60,406 nt of DNA, taken from the NCBI GenBank assembly GCA_934527325.1, contig CAKTAG010000002.1, positions 1-60,406 of the forward strand, read 5' to 3'. The notes beneath the pieces were generated by a model. That model made no database searches and had not been told where the DNA came from. It saw only the letters and a program-made list of their open reading frames with translations. Every line of letters starts with the position of its first letter. The stretch's first letter is position 1. The position numbers and the translations under genes are program-made. This DNA comes from an uncultured Candidatus Soleaferrea sp. (lineage in GTDB: Bacteria; Bacillota; Clostridia; Oscillospirales; Ruminococcaceae). Of this stretch, positions 44,364-53,237 are shown piece after piece.

Positions 44364-45743
44364 ATGGCTTCTAAAAGTGGAAAAATAGTATATACTTGTA
44401 ATGAGTGTGGTTATCAATCAAACAAGTGGGTAGGTAAGTGCCCAGAATGTAATAGTTGGAATACTATGTTTGAAGAAGTTATAGTTAATAAACCACAAAA
44501 TGTACAATTAAAGCCTAAAACTAATATAGCAATAGATTCTAAGCGCTTGCTTAATATTGACATTAATAAAGAACAAAGAATTGATACGGGTTTTAAAGAA
44601 TTAAACAGAGTATTAGGTGGGGGAATTGTTAATGGATCTATTGTTTTATTAAGTGGTAGCCCGGGTGTGGGAAAATCTACATTGCTACTTCAAATATGCC
44701 AGTTTATAGGTGAAAATACTTCTGTTTTTTACTTTTCTGGGGAAGAGAGTGAAAAACAAATTAAGTTAAGGGCATCTAGATTAGGTGTTACCAATAATAA
44801 TATTTATATAATCTCTGAAAACAATGTGAACGATATTGTTGATATCATAGAATTTTCAATGCCCGGATTAGTAATTATAGATTCTATACAAACAGTAAAA
44901 AACGATGAAATTAGCTCAGCTTCTGGAAGTATTGTGCAAATTAGAGAGGCAACTAATTTATTTATGAATTTAGCAAAAAAAACTAATATACCAATAATAA
45001 TTGTTGGGCATATAAACAAAGATGGTGGAATAGCAGGCCCTAAAGTCTTAGAACATATTGTAGATACTGTTTTATATTTTGAATGTGAAAAATATAATTC
45101 TTATAAAATTTTACGCACAACTAAAAATAGATTTGGTGCAACTAATGAAATAGGGATATTTGACATGCAAAACAGTGGGTTAGTAGAAGTTCTTAACCCA
45201 TCTGTAGCATTGTTACCAGATAGAGCTGAAAATATGTCTGGTACAGGTATTGTATGTGTTATGGAAGGGTTAAGGCCTATATTTGTTGAAGTGCAAGCTC
45301 TTGTAGCTAAAAGTGATTTTGCAGTTTCTAGAAGAACGTCAACAGGTTTTGATTATAATAGGACATGCCTTATTTTAGCTATATTAGAAAAAAAATGTGG
45401 GTATTCATTTAGCAAATTAGATGTTTATGTTAATGTAGTGGGTGGTGTAAAGCTTAATGATCCATCTGCTGATTTTGTTGTTGCAGCTGCTATTGTATCT
45501 AGTATTAAAGATAGTGTTATTGGTTCGGATACAGTAATTATTGGTGAACTTGGTTTAACTGGAGAAATAAGGCCAGTTTCTTATATAGCATCACGGATAA
45601 GTGAATGTATAAAATTAGGTTTTAAAAAATGCATTATTCCTAAAGCATCGCTTAAAACTTTAAAAAATGATATTGATATAAAAAAGGTAACTCATGTTAT
45701 AGAAATTGTTCCAATAAAATATATTTGGGAATATTTTAAATAA
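44364..45743 (+). CDS. radA: DNA repair protein RadA/Sms
   Basis: The 459-aa protein has a zinc finger CNECGYQSNKWVGKCPEC at the N-terminus, a RecA-like core with GSPGVGKST (Walker A), VIIDSIQT (Walker B) and the RadA-specific KNRFG motif, and a C-terminal Lon-protease-like domain. It drives branch migration in recombinational repair. It starts 38 bp after cwlD and is intact. Confidence 0.95.
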   Translation: MASKSGKIVYTCNECGYQSNKWVGKCPECNSWNTMFEEVIVNKPQNVQLKPKTNIAIDSKRLLNIDINKEQRIDTGFKELNRVLGGGIVNGSIVLLSGSPGVGKSTLLLQICQFIGENTSVFYFSGEESEKQIKLRASRLGVTNNNIYIISENNVNDIVDIIEFSMPGLVIIDSIQTVKNDEISSASGSIVQIREATNLFMNLAKKTNIPIIIVGHINKDGGIAGPKVLEHIVDTVLYFECEKYNSYKILRTTKNRFGATNEIGIFDMQNSGLVEVLNPSVALLPDRAENMSGTGIVCVMEGLRPIFVEVQALVAKSDFAVSRRTSTGFDYNRTCLILAILEKKCGYSFSKLDVYVNVVGGVKLNDPSADFVVAAAIVSSIKDSVIGSDTVIIGELGLTGEIRPVSYIASRISECIKLGFKKCIIPKASLKTLKNDIDIKKVTHVIEIVPIKYIWEYFK

Positions 45744-45783
45744 TATTAATATTAAATTATATTTACAGAAAGAGAATGCTACT

Positions 45784-46746
45784 ATGAATTGCGATTTACA
45801 AACAACAGTAAAATTATTAAAAACTAAAGATAACATACTTATTATTACACATAAACATCCAGATGGAGATGCAATTGGTTCAAGTTTTGCACTGTATTTT
45901 GCACTTTTAAAAATGGGCAAAAAAGTTATTGTTGATATTGGAAATAAGTTGCCTAGTATTTACAATTTTGTGTGTGATGGTAATTATAGTAATAAGCATT
46001 ATTTTGAACCAGATTTTATTGTATCGGTTGATTTAGCAGATACAAAACTTCTTTTAGAACATTTAAAATTTTGCGAAAATAAAATAGATTTAGCTATAGA
46101 TCATCACGCATCTAATACTTTATATGCAAATAATACTTTGCTTTATAAAAATGCTGCTTCAACTACAGAGTTACTATATGATGTTTTGGTGAACCTATTA
46201 GGTGAAGAAAATATTGATGAAAGAATCGCATCTTGTTTATATTTAGGTTTAGCTACAGATACAGGTTGTTTTAAATATTCTTCAGTTACAGCTAAAAGCC
46301 ATTATGTTGCAGCTAATTTATTAAAACAAGGGGCAGATTTTGTTAATATAAACAAAAAAATGTTTGATACAAAATCTAAAAAAAAGTTGCAAATAGAACA
46401 AATTGTAACTTCTAATATAGAATATTATTTTAACGGAAAGTGTGCGTTAATTTTTATTTCTAAATCATTACAAAATGAATTCAATGTTTCATATGAAGAA
46501 TTAGAAGGATTTTCGGGATTACCTATTCAAATAGAAGGCGTTGAAATAGGAATAACTATAAAAGAAAAAGAGAATGAATATAAGGTTTCTATTAGAACAA
46601 GTGAAAATTATGATGCATCTGAGATATGTAAAATGTTTGGCGGTGGTGGCCATAAAAGAGCAGCTGGTTGTACTTTAAAAGGTGATTTTAAGGCTGTGAA
46701 AGAACAGTTATTATTAACTTTATTTAAATTTATCAAAAGTGAGTGA
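45784..46746 (+). CDS. nrnA: DHH-family oligoribonuclease/pAp phosphatase NrnA
   Basis: The 320-aa protein is a DHH-DHHA1 phosphodiesterase. It has ITHKHPDGDAIGSS and the DHHASN motif for metal binding, and GGGGHKRAAG in the DHHA1 domain. It degrades nanoRNA and dephosphorylates 3'-phosphoadenosine 5'-phosphate. Its end overlaps the longest form of dut by a few bases. Confidence 0.93.
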   Translation: MNCDLQTTVKLLKTKDNILIITHKHPDGDAIGSSFALYFALLKMGKKVIVDIGNKLPSIYNFVCDGNYSNKHYFEPDFIVSVDLADTKLLLEHLKFCENKIDLAIDHHASNTLYANNTLLYKNAASTTELLYDVLVNLLGEENIDERIASCLYLGLATDTGCFKYSSVTAKSHYVAANLLKQGADFVNINKKMFDTKSKKKLQIEQIVTSNIEYYFNGKCALIFISKSLQNEFNVSYEELEGFSGLPIQIEGVEIGITIKEKENEYKVSIRTSENYDASEICKMFGGGGHKRAAGCTLKGDFKAVKEQLLLTLFKFIKSE

Positions 46747-46756
46747 TATATTAATA

Positions 46757-47200
46757 ATGGATTTAAAAATTAAGCAGTTGCACAGTAAAGCAACTATTCC
46801 AAGTAAAGCTACAAGTTACAGTGTTGGTTATGATTTATATGCATGTTTAGATAGTAAAGTTACAATAAAACCTGGAAAAACAGTTAAAATTGGTACTGGA
46901 ATATCAATTGAGGTTAGTGAAAAAAATGTAGGTGGATTTATTTTTGCAAGAAGTGGGTTAGCTACAAACTATGGGGTAATACCAGTAAACTGCGTTGGGG
47001 TTATTGATAACGATTACAGAGGTGAAATAATTGTAGCTTTAAAAAATACATCTTGTTTGGATTATGAAATTTTAAATGGAGATAGAATTGCCCAAATTGT
47101 GTTTTTACCAGTAGTAAATTTTGAAAATATAATCATGGTAGATAATTTATCAAGTTCAGATAGGGGTAACGGAGGATTTGGTTCTACAGGCAAAAATTAA
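46757..47200 (+). CDS. dut: dUTP diphosphatase
   Basis: The 147-aa protein has the five trimeric dUTPase motifs: SVGYDLYA, ARSGLA, GVIDNDYRGEI, GDRIAQIVF and the C-terminal RGNGGFGSTG. It hydrolyses dUTP to dUMP. An earlier GTG at 46739 overlaps nrnA and remains possible; the ATG at 46757 gives the expected N-terminus. Its stop overlaps the convergent fic gene's stop by 4 bp. Confidence 0.94.
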   Translation: MDLKIKQLHSKATIPSKATSYSVGYDLYACLDSKVTIKPGKTVKIGTGISIEVSEKNVGGFIFARSGLATNYGVIPVNCVGVIDNDYRGEIIVALKNTSCLDYEILNGDRIAQIVFLPVVNFENIIMVDNLSSSDRGNGGFGSTGKN

Positions 47201-48369
47201 ATATTATTTATTTTATATTTTATTCTGTTACTATATTTTTGTGATGTTAATATACCAAATGATTCAAATTTTATTACAAAACTTCTAATAGTAGCGTATG
47301 CTACATTTTTATAATCTTTTTCTAATTGTTTAGTAGAAAATTCGTTGTTACTGTAATTACATAAAACAAAAATAAATAACTCTTTTTCTTTAGATGTTAT
47401 TTCGCCTTTATTCAAATGTTCATTAAATATTTCTATTACATTATTGTTGTTTTTTTCATATTTTAAATTATCAAAAACATTTTCATTAAAATATAAAATA
47501 AAAGGTGTAACATCAATAACTTTAGATGTTTCATAATTTTTTTCTATAACATCAAAAGCTTTATAATATTCATTTTTAGTTTTAGATATAAATTTTGAAA
47601 ATGGAACTAATAACGTTGAATTAAAATTATTTTGTATTAAATACCATAATTGCAATAACCTAGCCATACGTCCATTTCCGTTAAAGTAAGGGTGAATATA
47701 CGCAAAGTAAAAATGAATTATTATAGATTTTATTATAATATTTATTTTATCATTTAAGTTTATGAACGCTATAAAATTTTGCATATATTGGGGTAATAAT
47801 TTATAATCTAAGCCTTTATGCGAAATTTCATTCCCTATTACATAAACACTATCGTGCCGGTAAAAGTTGTTGTTTATTAACTTTTCGTTACTTTCTAAAT
47901 TATTTGCCATTACAATATTATATAATAAATTTAAGTTTATTTCTGTTATTTTGTTATCTTTATTAGATATAAAGTCTAACCCTTTTTTTATTCCGTAAAT
48001 TTTACTTTCATTTAAATTTGTAGGTGCATGGCCTTTTAAAATGTTACGTATACTATTTCGGCTAGATTCAATATTTTCTATTTCTAAAGTTCCTTCTATT
48101 TCTTGTTCCATTTTGCTAATATTATAATGGTAATCTGTCTCTTTGAATAGTAAGTATTTATATGCATCATCTGCAATGTTAATTAATGGTGGGCAAAAAA
48201 CTAATTTTTGATTATTAAAATCTAGTAAATTAATTTTTTTATAAACACTATTCTTTAATAATGTTATAACTTCGTTTATTTTTTCCCTACCATATTTACA
48301 TTTAAGATTTTTTAAATTATAGAAATTTTTGTCATTTAATATTTGCATAAAAATTTTTGCATCTATCAT
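47197..48369 (-). CDS. Fic-domain AMPylase-like protein with N-terminal inhibitory motif
   Basis: The 390-aa protein has the Fic motif HPYFNGNGRMAR at about 226-237 with the catalytic His present. At 94-99 it has TLEIEN, matching the (S/T)xxxE(G/N) inhibitory motif of class II Fic proteins, suggesting auto-inhibition. A C-terminal winged-helix-like region follows. Such proteins transfer AMP to targets; the target is unknown. The ATG at 48369 is set by AGGAGA. It is convergent with dut and divergent from rpe, as in an inserted gene. Confidence 0.88.
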   Translation of the reverse strand: MIDAKIFMQILNDKNFYNLKNLKCKYGREKINEVITLLKNSVYKKINLLDFNNQKLVFCPPLINIADDAYKYLLFKETDYHYNISKMEQEIEGTLEIENIESSRNSIRNILKGHAPTNLNESKIYGIKKGLDFISNKDNKITEINLNLLYNIVMANNLESNEKLINNNFYRHDSVYVIGNEISHKGLDYKLLPQYMQNFIAFINLNDKINIIIKSIIIHFYFAYIHPYFNGNGRMARLLQLWYLIQNNFNSTLLVPFSKFISKTKNEYYKAFDVIEKNYETSKVIDVTPFILYFNENVFDNLKYEKNNNNVIEIFNEHLNKGEITSKEKELFIFVLCNYSNNEFSTKQLEKDYKNVAYATIRSFVIKFESFGILTSQKYSNRIKYKINNI

Positions 48370-48390
48370 TATCTTATCTCCTAAAAAACT

Positions 48391-48420
48391 GATACAAATT
48401 AGTATCAATTAGTATCAATT
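48391..48420 (-). promoter_or_regulatory. Repeat cluster upstream of the fic gene, possible operator
   Basis: AGTATCAATT occurs twice in direct tandem (48401-48410 and 48411-48420), and GATAC/GTATC forms an inverted repeat at 48391-48406. It sits 22-51 bp upstream of the fic start, where a repressor would act. The Fic C-terminus looks helix-turn-helix-like, so self-regulation is possible. No other element is evident in the 139-bp fic-rpe gap. Confidence 0.45.
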
Positions 48421-48508
48421 TATATTATAATTTAAATTTATTTTTTTGTAAATACTTTATAAGTTTTTATTTAACAAAACAAATTCAAAATATAGAAAGA
48501 GGGATTGT

Positions 48509-49147
48509 ATGGTAAAAATATCACCGTCAATATTATCTAGTGATTTTTCTAATTTGGAATTGGAAGTAAAAAAGTTAGAAAAAGCGGGCGCAGATATGTT
48601 ACATATAGATGTTATGGATGGACATTTTGTTAATAATATTACTATTGGTCCTGCTGTTATATCTGCAATACGAAACAAAACTATATTACCTTTTGATGTG
48701 CATTTAATGATATCTGAACCATATAAATATTTAGATTCTTTTGTTACATCTGGAGCTGATATAATTACCGTTCATTACGAGAGCTGTAGTAACGTAAAAG
48801 AAGCATTAATTAAAATAAAGCAAAAAGGGAAGTTAGCGGGGTTGGCTTTAAAACCAATTACAAAAGCAGAAGTAGTTTTAGATTTTTTAGATATTGTTGA
48901 TTTAATTTTAATTATGACAGTTGAACCAGGTTTTGGTGGACAAAAATTTATAATGGATATGCTATATAAAATAAAGCAAGTGAAAAAATATATTGGTAAT
49001 AAAAAAATTAATTTAGAAGTTGATGGTGGTTTAAATAACATTACATCTAAAAAAGCAATAAGTAATGGAGCTAATGTTATTGTTGCTGGTTCTTATATTT
49101 TTAAAGCAGATGATTATAAAAGGCAAATTGATAGTTTAAAAATTTAA
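48509..49147 (+). CDS. rpe: Ribulose-phosphate 3-epimerase
   Basis: The 212-aa TIM-barrel enzyme has SPSILSSDFSNL, HIDVMDGHFVNN, DVHLMI, VEPGFGGQKF and EVDGGLN. It interconverts ribulose-5- and xylulose-5-phosphate. AAGAGGGA precedes the ATG. It is the start of a long run of housekeeping genes. Confidence 0.95.
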   Translation: MVKISPSILSSDFSNLELEVKKLEKAGADMLHIDVMDGHFVNNITIGPAVISAIRNKTILPFDVHLMISEPYKYLDSFVTSGADIITVHYESCSNVKEALIKIKQKGKLAGLALKPITKAEVVLDFLDIVDLILIMTVEPGFGGQKFIMDMLYKIKQVKKYIGNKKINLEVDGGLNNITSKKAISNGANVIVAGSYIFKADDYKRQIDSLKI

Positions 49148-49162
49148 AAAGGAATTGATATC

Positions 49163-51400
49163 TTGAAAAATAAAAATAATGGAATAAATAAAAATTTAAA
49201 TAATAATGCATATATAGAAAATGCAGGAATTGTTATAAATCAACCAATAACAGAAACGTTAGAAAAAAATTATATGCCTTATGCTATGAGTGTGATAATT
49301 TCTAGAGCTATTCCAGAAATAGATGGTTTTAAGCCATCACATAGAAAATTATTGTACACCATGTATAAAATGGGGTTACTTAATGGTACTAGAACTAAAT
49401 CTGCAAATGTTGTTGGCCAAACTATGAAGCTTAACCCACATGGAGATACAGCTATATATGAAACATTGGTAAGGCTATCAAAAGGCTATAATGTTTTATT
49501 ACACCCTTATATTGATTCTAAAGGTAATTTTGGAAAGTCTTATTCTAGAGATATGGCATATGCTGCATCACGGTACACAGAAGTTAAATTGGCAGATATT
49601 TGCAAAGAATTGTTTGAAGATATTGATAAAAATACCGTTGATTTTGTTGATAATTATGATAACACAATAAAAGAACCATCTTTATTACCAGTTTCTTTCC
49701 CTAGTATTTTGGTAAATTCTAATGTTGGAATAGCTGTTGGAATGGCAAGTTGCATATGCCCATTTAATTTAAGCGAAATTTGTAAAACAACTGTAGAATT
49801 AATAAAGAATAGTAATCATAATATAATGTTAACTTTAAAAGCTCCAGATTTTTCAACGGGTGGTTACGTATTATATAACCCAGAAGAAATAAAAAAGATA
49901 TATGAAACAGGTAGAGGTAGTTTTAAAGTAAGAGCTAAATATTCTTATGATAAGCAAAATAATTGTATAGAAATTACAGAAATACCACCATCTACAACAA
50001 TAGAAGCAATTATTGATAAAATAATAGAACTTGTTAGAATTGGTAAATTTAAAGAAATATCTGATATTCGTGATGAAACAGATTTGGATGGTTTGAAAAT
50101 AGCTATAGATTTAAAAAGAGGAACAGATGTAAATAAATTATTGAATAGGCTGTTTAGGTACACACCGTTAGAAGATAGTTTTGCTTGTAATTTTAATATA
50201 TTAATTGATGGAAAACCAAAGGTTTTAGGAATAAAAGAAATACTAAACGAGTGGGTACTTTTTAGAGAAAAATGCATAAGAAGAAAAACAGAGTATGATA
50301 TTGTAAGAAAAAAAGAAAAATTACATTTACTATATGGGTTAAAAAAAATATTACTTGATATAGATAAGGCAATTGAAATAATAAGGAATACAAAATTAGA
50401 ACAAGATGTTGTACCAAATTTAATGAATGGGTTTAAAATTGATAATTTGCAGGCAGAATATGTTGCTGAAATAAAATTAAAAAACCTTAATAAAGAATAT
50501 ATATTAAATAAGACAGAAGAAATATCATCTTTAGAGGCAGATATTGTTTTGATGGAAAAAATGTTGGCAGATTCCCAAAAAATTAAAGAATTAATAATAA
50601 AAGAGCTAACTTTGATTTCTAAAAAATATAACCAAGAAAGAAAAACATTACTAATCACTGATTTTTCTTCTGTTACTGATGATGAAAAAGAAGAAGTTCA
50701 AAACTATGCGGTTAATTTATTTTTTACTAAAAATGGTTATTTCAAAAAAATAACACCAATATCATTACGAATGGGTGGCGAACACAAATTAAAGCAGAGT
50801 GATGAAATAGTTCAAAACATATTAGGCAACAATGCAGATGATATATTATTTTTTAGTAATAAGTGTAAGGTTTATAAAACAAAAGCAAGCGAATTTGATG
50901 ATATTAAAGCTGGTTCTATGGGAGATTTTGTGCCTGCAAAACTTAGTATGGATGAAGATGAAAATGCAATATATATGGCAGTTGTTAGCGAATATATAGG
51001 CTACATGGTATTTTTTTACGAAAATGGAAAAGTAGCAAAGGTTAATATGGCATCTTATAAAACCAAAACAAACAGAAAAAAATTAATTTCTGCTTATTCA
51101 AATAAATCTAAAATAATATCTATTGCCTATATTAAACAAGATACTTGTTTTTTAATTAAGTCTAAAAAATCAAGGTATTTAATTTTAGATACTTCATTGT
51201 TAACAGCTAAGAATTCAAAGGATACTATTGGCGTAAATGTTTTTATGTTAAAAAAAGGAGATATTGTAGAAAATATTTCAGAATATAAAATTGATTCAGT
51301 AAATAAAGAAAATCCAGTAATAAAAAAAATGTTAGCTAAAAAAATTCCTTCAACAGGAATTTTAAAAAAAGATAATGTTGAACAATTAACGCTAATTTAA
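49163..51400 (+). CDS. Type IIA topoisomerase subunit A (topoisomerase IV ParC-like)
   Basis: The 745-aa protein has the GyrA/ParC breakage-reunion domain: SRAIPEIDGFKPSHRKLLY, NPHGDTAIYETLVRL (quinolone-determining region) and the catalytic Tyr in AASRYTE. A shortened C-terminal domain lacks a clear GyrA-box, favouring a ParC-like role. It starts with TTG at 49163 after AAGGAAT. No subunit B gene is adjacent, which is unusual because parE normally precedes it. Confidence 0.88.
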   Translation: MKNKNNGINKNLNNNAYIENAGIVINQPITETLEKNYMPYAMSVIISRAIPEIDGFKPSHRKLLYTMYKMGLLNGTRTKSANVVGQTMKLNPHGDTAIYETLVRLSKGYNVLLHPYIDSKGNFGKSYSRDMAYAASRYTEVKLADICKELFEDIDKNTVDFVDNYDNTIKEPSLLPVSFPSILVNSNVGIAVGMASCICPFNLSEICKTTVELIKNSNHNIMLTLKAPDFSTGGYVLYNPEEIKKIYETGRGSFKVRAKYSYDKQNNCIEITEIPPSTTIEAIIDKIIELVRIGKFKEISDIRDETDLDGLKIAIDLKRGTDVNKLLNRLFRYTPLEDSFACNFNILIDGKPKVLGIKEILNEWVLFREKCIRRKTEYDIVRKKEKLHLLYGLKKILLDIDKAIEIIRNTKLEQDVVPNLMNGFKIDNLQAEYVAEIKLKNLNKEYILNKTEEISSLEADIVLMEKMLADSQKIKELIIKELTLISKKYNQERKTLLITDFSSVTDDEKEEVQNYAVNLFFTKNGYFKKITPISLRMGGEHKLKQSDEIVQNILGNNADDILFFSNKCKVYKTKASEFDDIKAGSMGDFVPAKLSMDEDENAIYMAVVSEYIGYMVFFYENGKVAKVNMASYKTKTNRKKLISAYSNKSKIISIAYIKQDTCFLIKSKKSRYLILDTSLLTAKNSKDTIGVNVFMLKKGDIVENISEYKIDSVNKENPVIKKMLAKKIPSTGILKKDNVEQLTLI

Positions 51401-51447
51401 GAAGGTAAAACCAATAATATTTTTAATTGGTTGAAGGTTTTTGTTAT

Positions 51448-52245
51448 ATGAAAAAAAGGTTAGATATCATATTAATTGAAAAAGGCTTTTTTACTTCGCG
51501 TGAACAAGCAAAAACAATGGTTATGGCTGGTTGTATTTTTGTTAATAACCAAAGAGTAGATAAACCTGGGTTTGCAATTAGTGACGATGATAAAATTGAA
51601 GTAAAAGGTGAAAAACTTAAATATGTTAGCCGCGGTGGTTTAAAACTAGAAAAGGCAATTAATAATTTTAATATAAATTTAAATAACAAAATTTGTATGG
51701 ATGTAGGAGCATCAACTGGTGGTTTTACTGATTGTATGTTGCAAAATGGTGCCCAAAAAGTTTATGCAGTAGATGTAGGGTATGGACAATTGGCGTGGAG
51801 TTTAAGAACAAACAAAAAAGTAATTAACATGGAACGAACAAATATTCGTTACATTGACCAACACAATATTGATGATATTATAGATTTTATTTCTGTTGAT
51901 GTTTCATTTATATCTTTAAAATTGGTTTTACCAGTTTTAAAAAAAATATTAAAATTAAATGAAAAAATGGTATGTCTTATTAAACCTCAATTTGAAGCAG
52001 GAAAAGATAAAATTGGTAAAAATGGTGTGGTTAGAGATAAATTAATACATAAACAGGTAATAAATAACATTATAAATTTTATTCAGGTAGAAGTAGAATT
52101 TGATGTATTAAATTTAGATTATTCACCAATAAAAGGGCCAAAAGGGAATATAGAATATTTAATATACCTTAAAAATTCTTGTGAAAATAAATTTAATTTT
52201 AATTTAATAAACGATGTAGTAGAACAATCACATAAAGATTTATAA
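51448..52245 (+). CDS. tlyA: TlyA-family rRNA 2'-O-methyltransferase / S4 domain protein
   Basis: The 265-aa protein has an N-terminal S4 RNA-binding domain (RLDIILIEKGFFTSREQAK) and an FtsJ-like methyltransferase domain with DVGASTGGFTDCML. It probably methylates rRNA. It starts 47 bp after the topoisomerase gene and precedes nadK, the classical tlyA-nadK pair. The ATG at 51448 gives the standard N-terminus; the 7-residue extension is rejected. Confidence 0.92.
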   Translation: MKKRLDIILIEKGFFTSREQAKTMVMAGCIFVNNQRVDKPGFAISDDDKIEVKGEKLKYVSRGGLKLEKAINNFNINLNNKICMDVGASTGGFTDCMLQNGAQKVYAVDVGYGQLAWSLRTNKKVINMERTNIRYIDQHNIDDIIDFISVDVSFISLKLVLPVLKKILKLNEKMVCLIKPQFEAGKDKIGKNGVVRDKLIHKQVINNIINFIQVEVEFDVLNLDYSPIKGPKGNIEYLIYLKNSCENKFNFNLINDVVEQSHKDL

Positions 52246-52270
52246 TTAATAAGTAGGGCGATTTTATAAC

Positions 52271-53053
52271 ATGAATATTATTATTATTTATAATAATTCT
52301 AAAGATGTTGATTCAAAAAATTTAAATTTACTACTTTCTTTTTTAAATAGTAAAAAAATAAAATATATCATAAACCCTAATATTTTATTAAAAGAAAACA
52401 ATAACTGCCATTTAATAATTGCCTTAGGTGGCGATGGAACAGTAATGCACGGCTGTAAATATGCATTACAATATAATATACCCATTATTGGCATAAACAT
52501 AGGGAAGTTAGGTTTTTTAACACAATTGAATATGGGGAATTTAAACCTTTTAGAAAGGTTATTTAATAAAGATTATATTGTTGATGAAAGAATAATTATA
52601 GAAGCTACATTAAAAGGTAACAAATATTATGCAATAAATGATGTAGTAATAGCTAGAAGCGAGTTTGTAAGGTTAGTTGATTTGGATTTATATTGCAACA
52701 ACCAAAAAGTTTTGCCTTATAGAGCAGATGGGTTAATAATTGCTACACCAACTGGTTCTACAGCTTATTCATTGGCAGCAGGTGGGCCTATAGTGGAATA
52801 TTCAGTAGCTGGTATTGTTGTTACACCTATTTCATCACATTCTCTTAATGCAAGGTCAATTATTTTTAATAAAGATAAATGTTTAAAGGTAATTTCAAAA
52901 TCTAATTTTAGTTTAAAAGTTTCTATAGATGGCAATGTAATTACAGATATTGGTGAAGATGATATCGTAGAAATTAAAGTGCCTAATAAAACATGTAAAT
53001 TTATAAATCTTAGTGCAAGGCATTATTTAAAAATTTTTGATGTACCAATTTAA
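52271..53053 (+). CDS. nadK: NAD kinase
   Basis: The 260-aa protein has the GGDGTVMHG motif and PTGSTAYSLAAGGPIV, the diagnostic NAD-kinase active site. It makes NADP from NAD with ATP. It follows tlyA by 25 bp. argR and recN, which often come next, are absent. Confidence 0.94.
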   Translation: MNIIIIYNNSKDVDSKNLNLLLSFLNSKKIKYIINPNILLKENNNCHLIIALGGDGTVMHGCKYALQYNIPIIGINIGKLGFLTQLNMGNLNLLERLFNKDYIVDERIIIEATLKGNKYYAINDVVIARSEFVRLVDLDLYCNNQKVLPYRADGLIIATPTGSTAYSLAAGGPIVEYSVAGIVVTPISSHSLNARSIIFNKDKCLKVISKSNFSLKVSIDGNVITDIGEDDIVEIKVPNKTCKFINLSARHYLKIFDVPI

Positions 53054-53151
53054 ATTATTAAATTACAAAAAATAAATTAGTATTTAAAAAATTCATTAAA
53101 TACATATAAAATTTTATTTTAGTAATAGTATGTGTAGTTTTTATGATGGTC

Positions 53152-53180
53152 TTGAAAGTAATTTTGTTATATGGTATAAT
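53152..53180 (+). promoter_or_regulatory. Sigma-A-type promoter of glmU
   Basis: TTGAAA (53152-53157) and TATAAT (53175-53180) have a 17-bp spacer, with a TG one base before the -10 (extended -10). It lies 58 bp before the glmU start. It also shows that an open frame reaching back to 53130 is not coding. Confidence 0.8.
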
Positions 53181-53237
53181 TGCGGTAGTGAAAATTTTAT
53201 TAAAAAAATATATTTTTTGCTAGGGGATATTTTGCTT

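Noticed and set aside
49945..50658. Long antisense open frame within the topoisomerase gene
   Set aside because: The sense strand encodes conserved topoisomerase sequence; the antisense product is low-complexity hydrophobic/Ser-rich and has no ribosome site.
53130..53237. N-terminal extension of glmU
   Set aside because: It covers a good promoter (53152-53180) and lacks similarity; the ATG at 53238 matches the family start.
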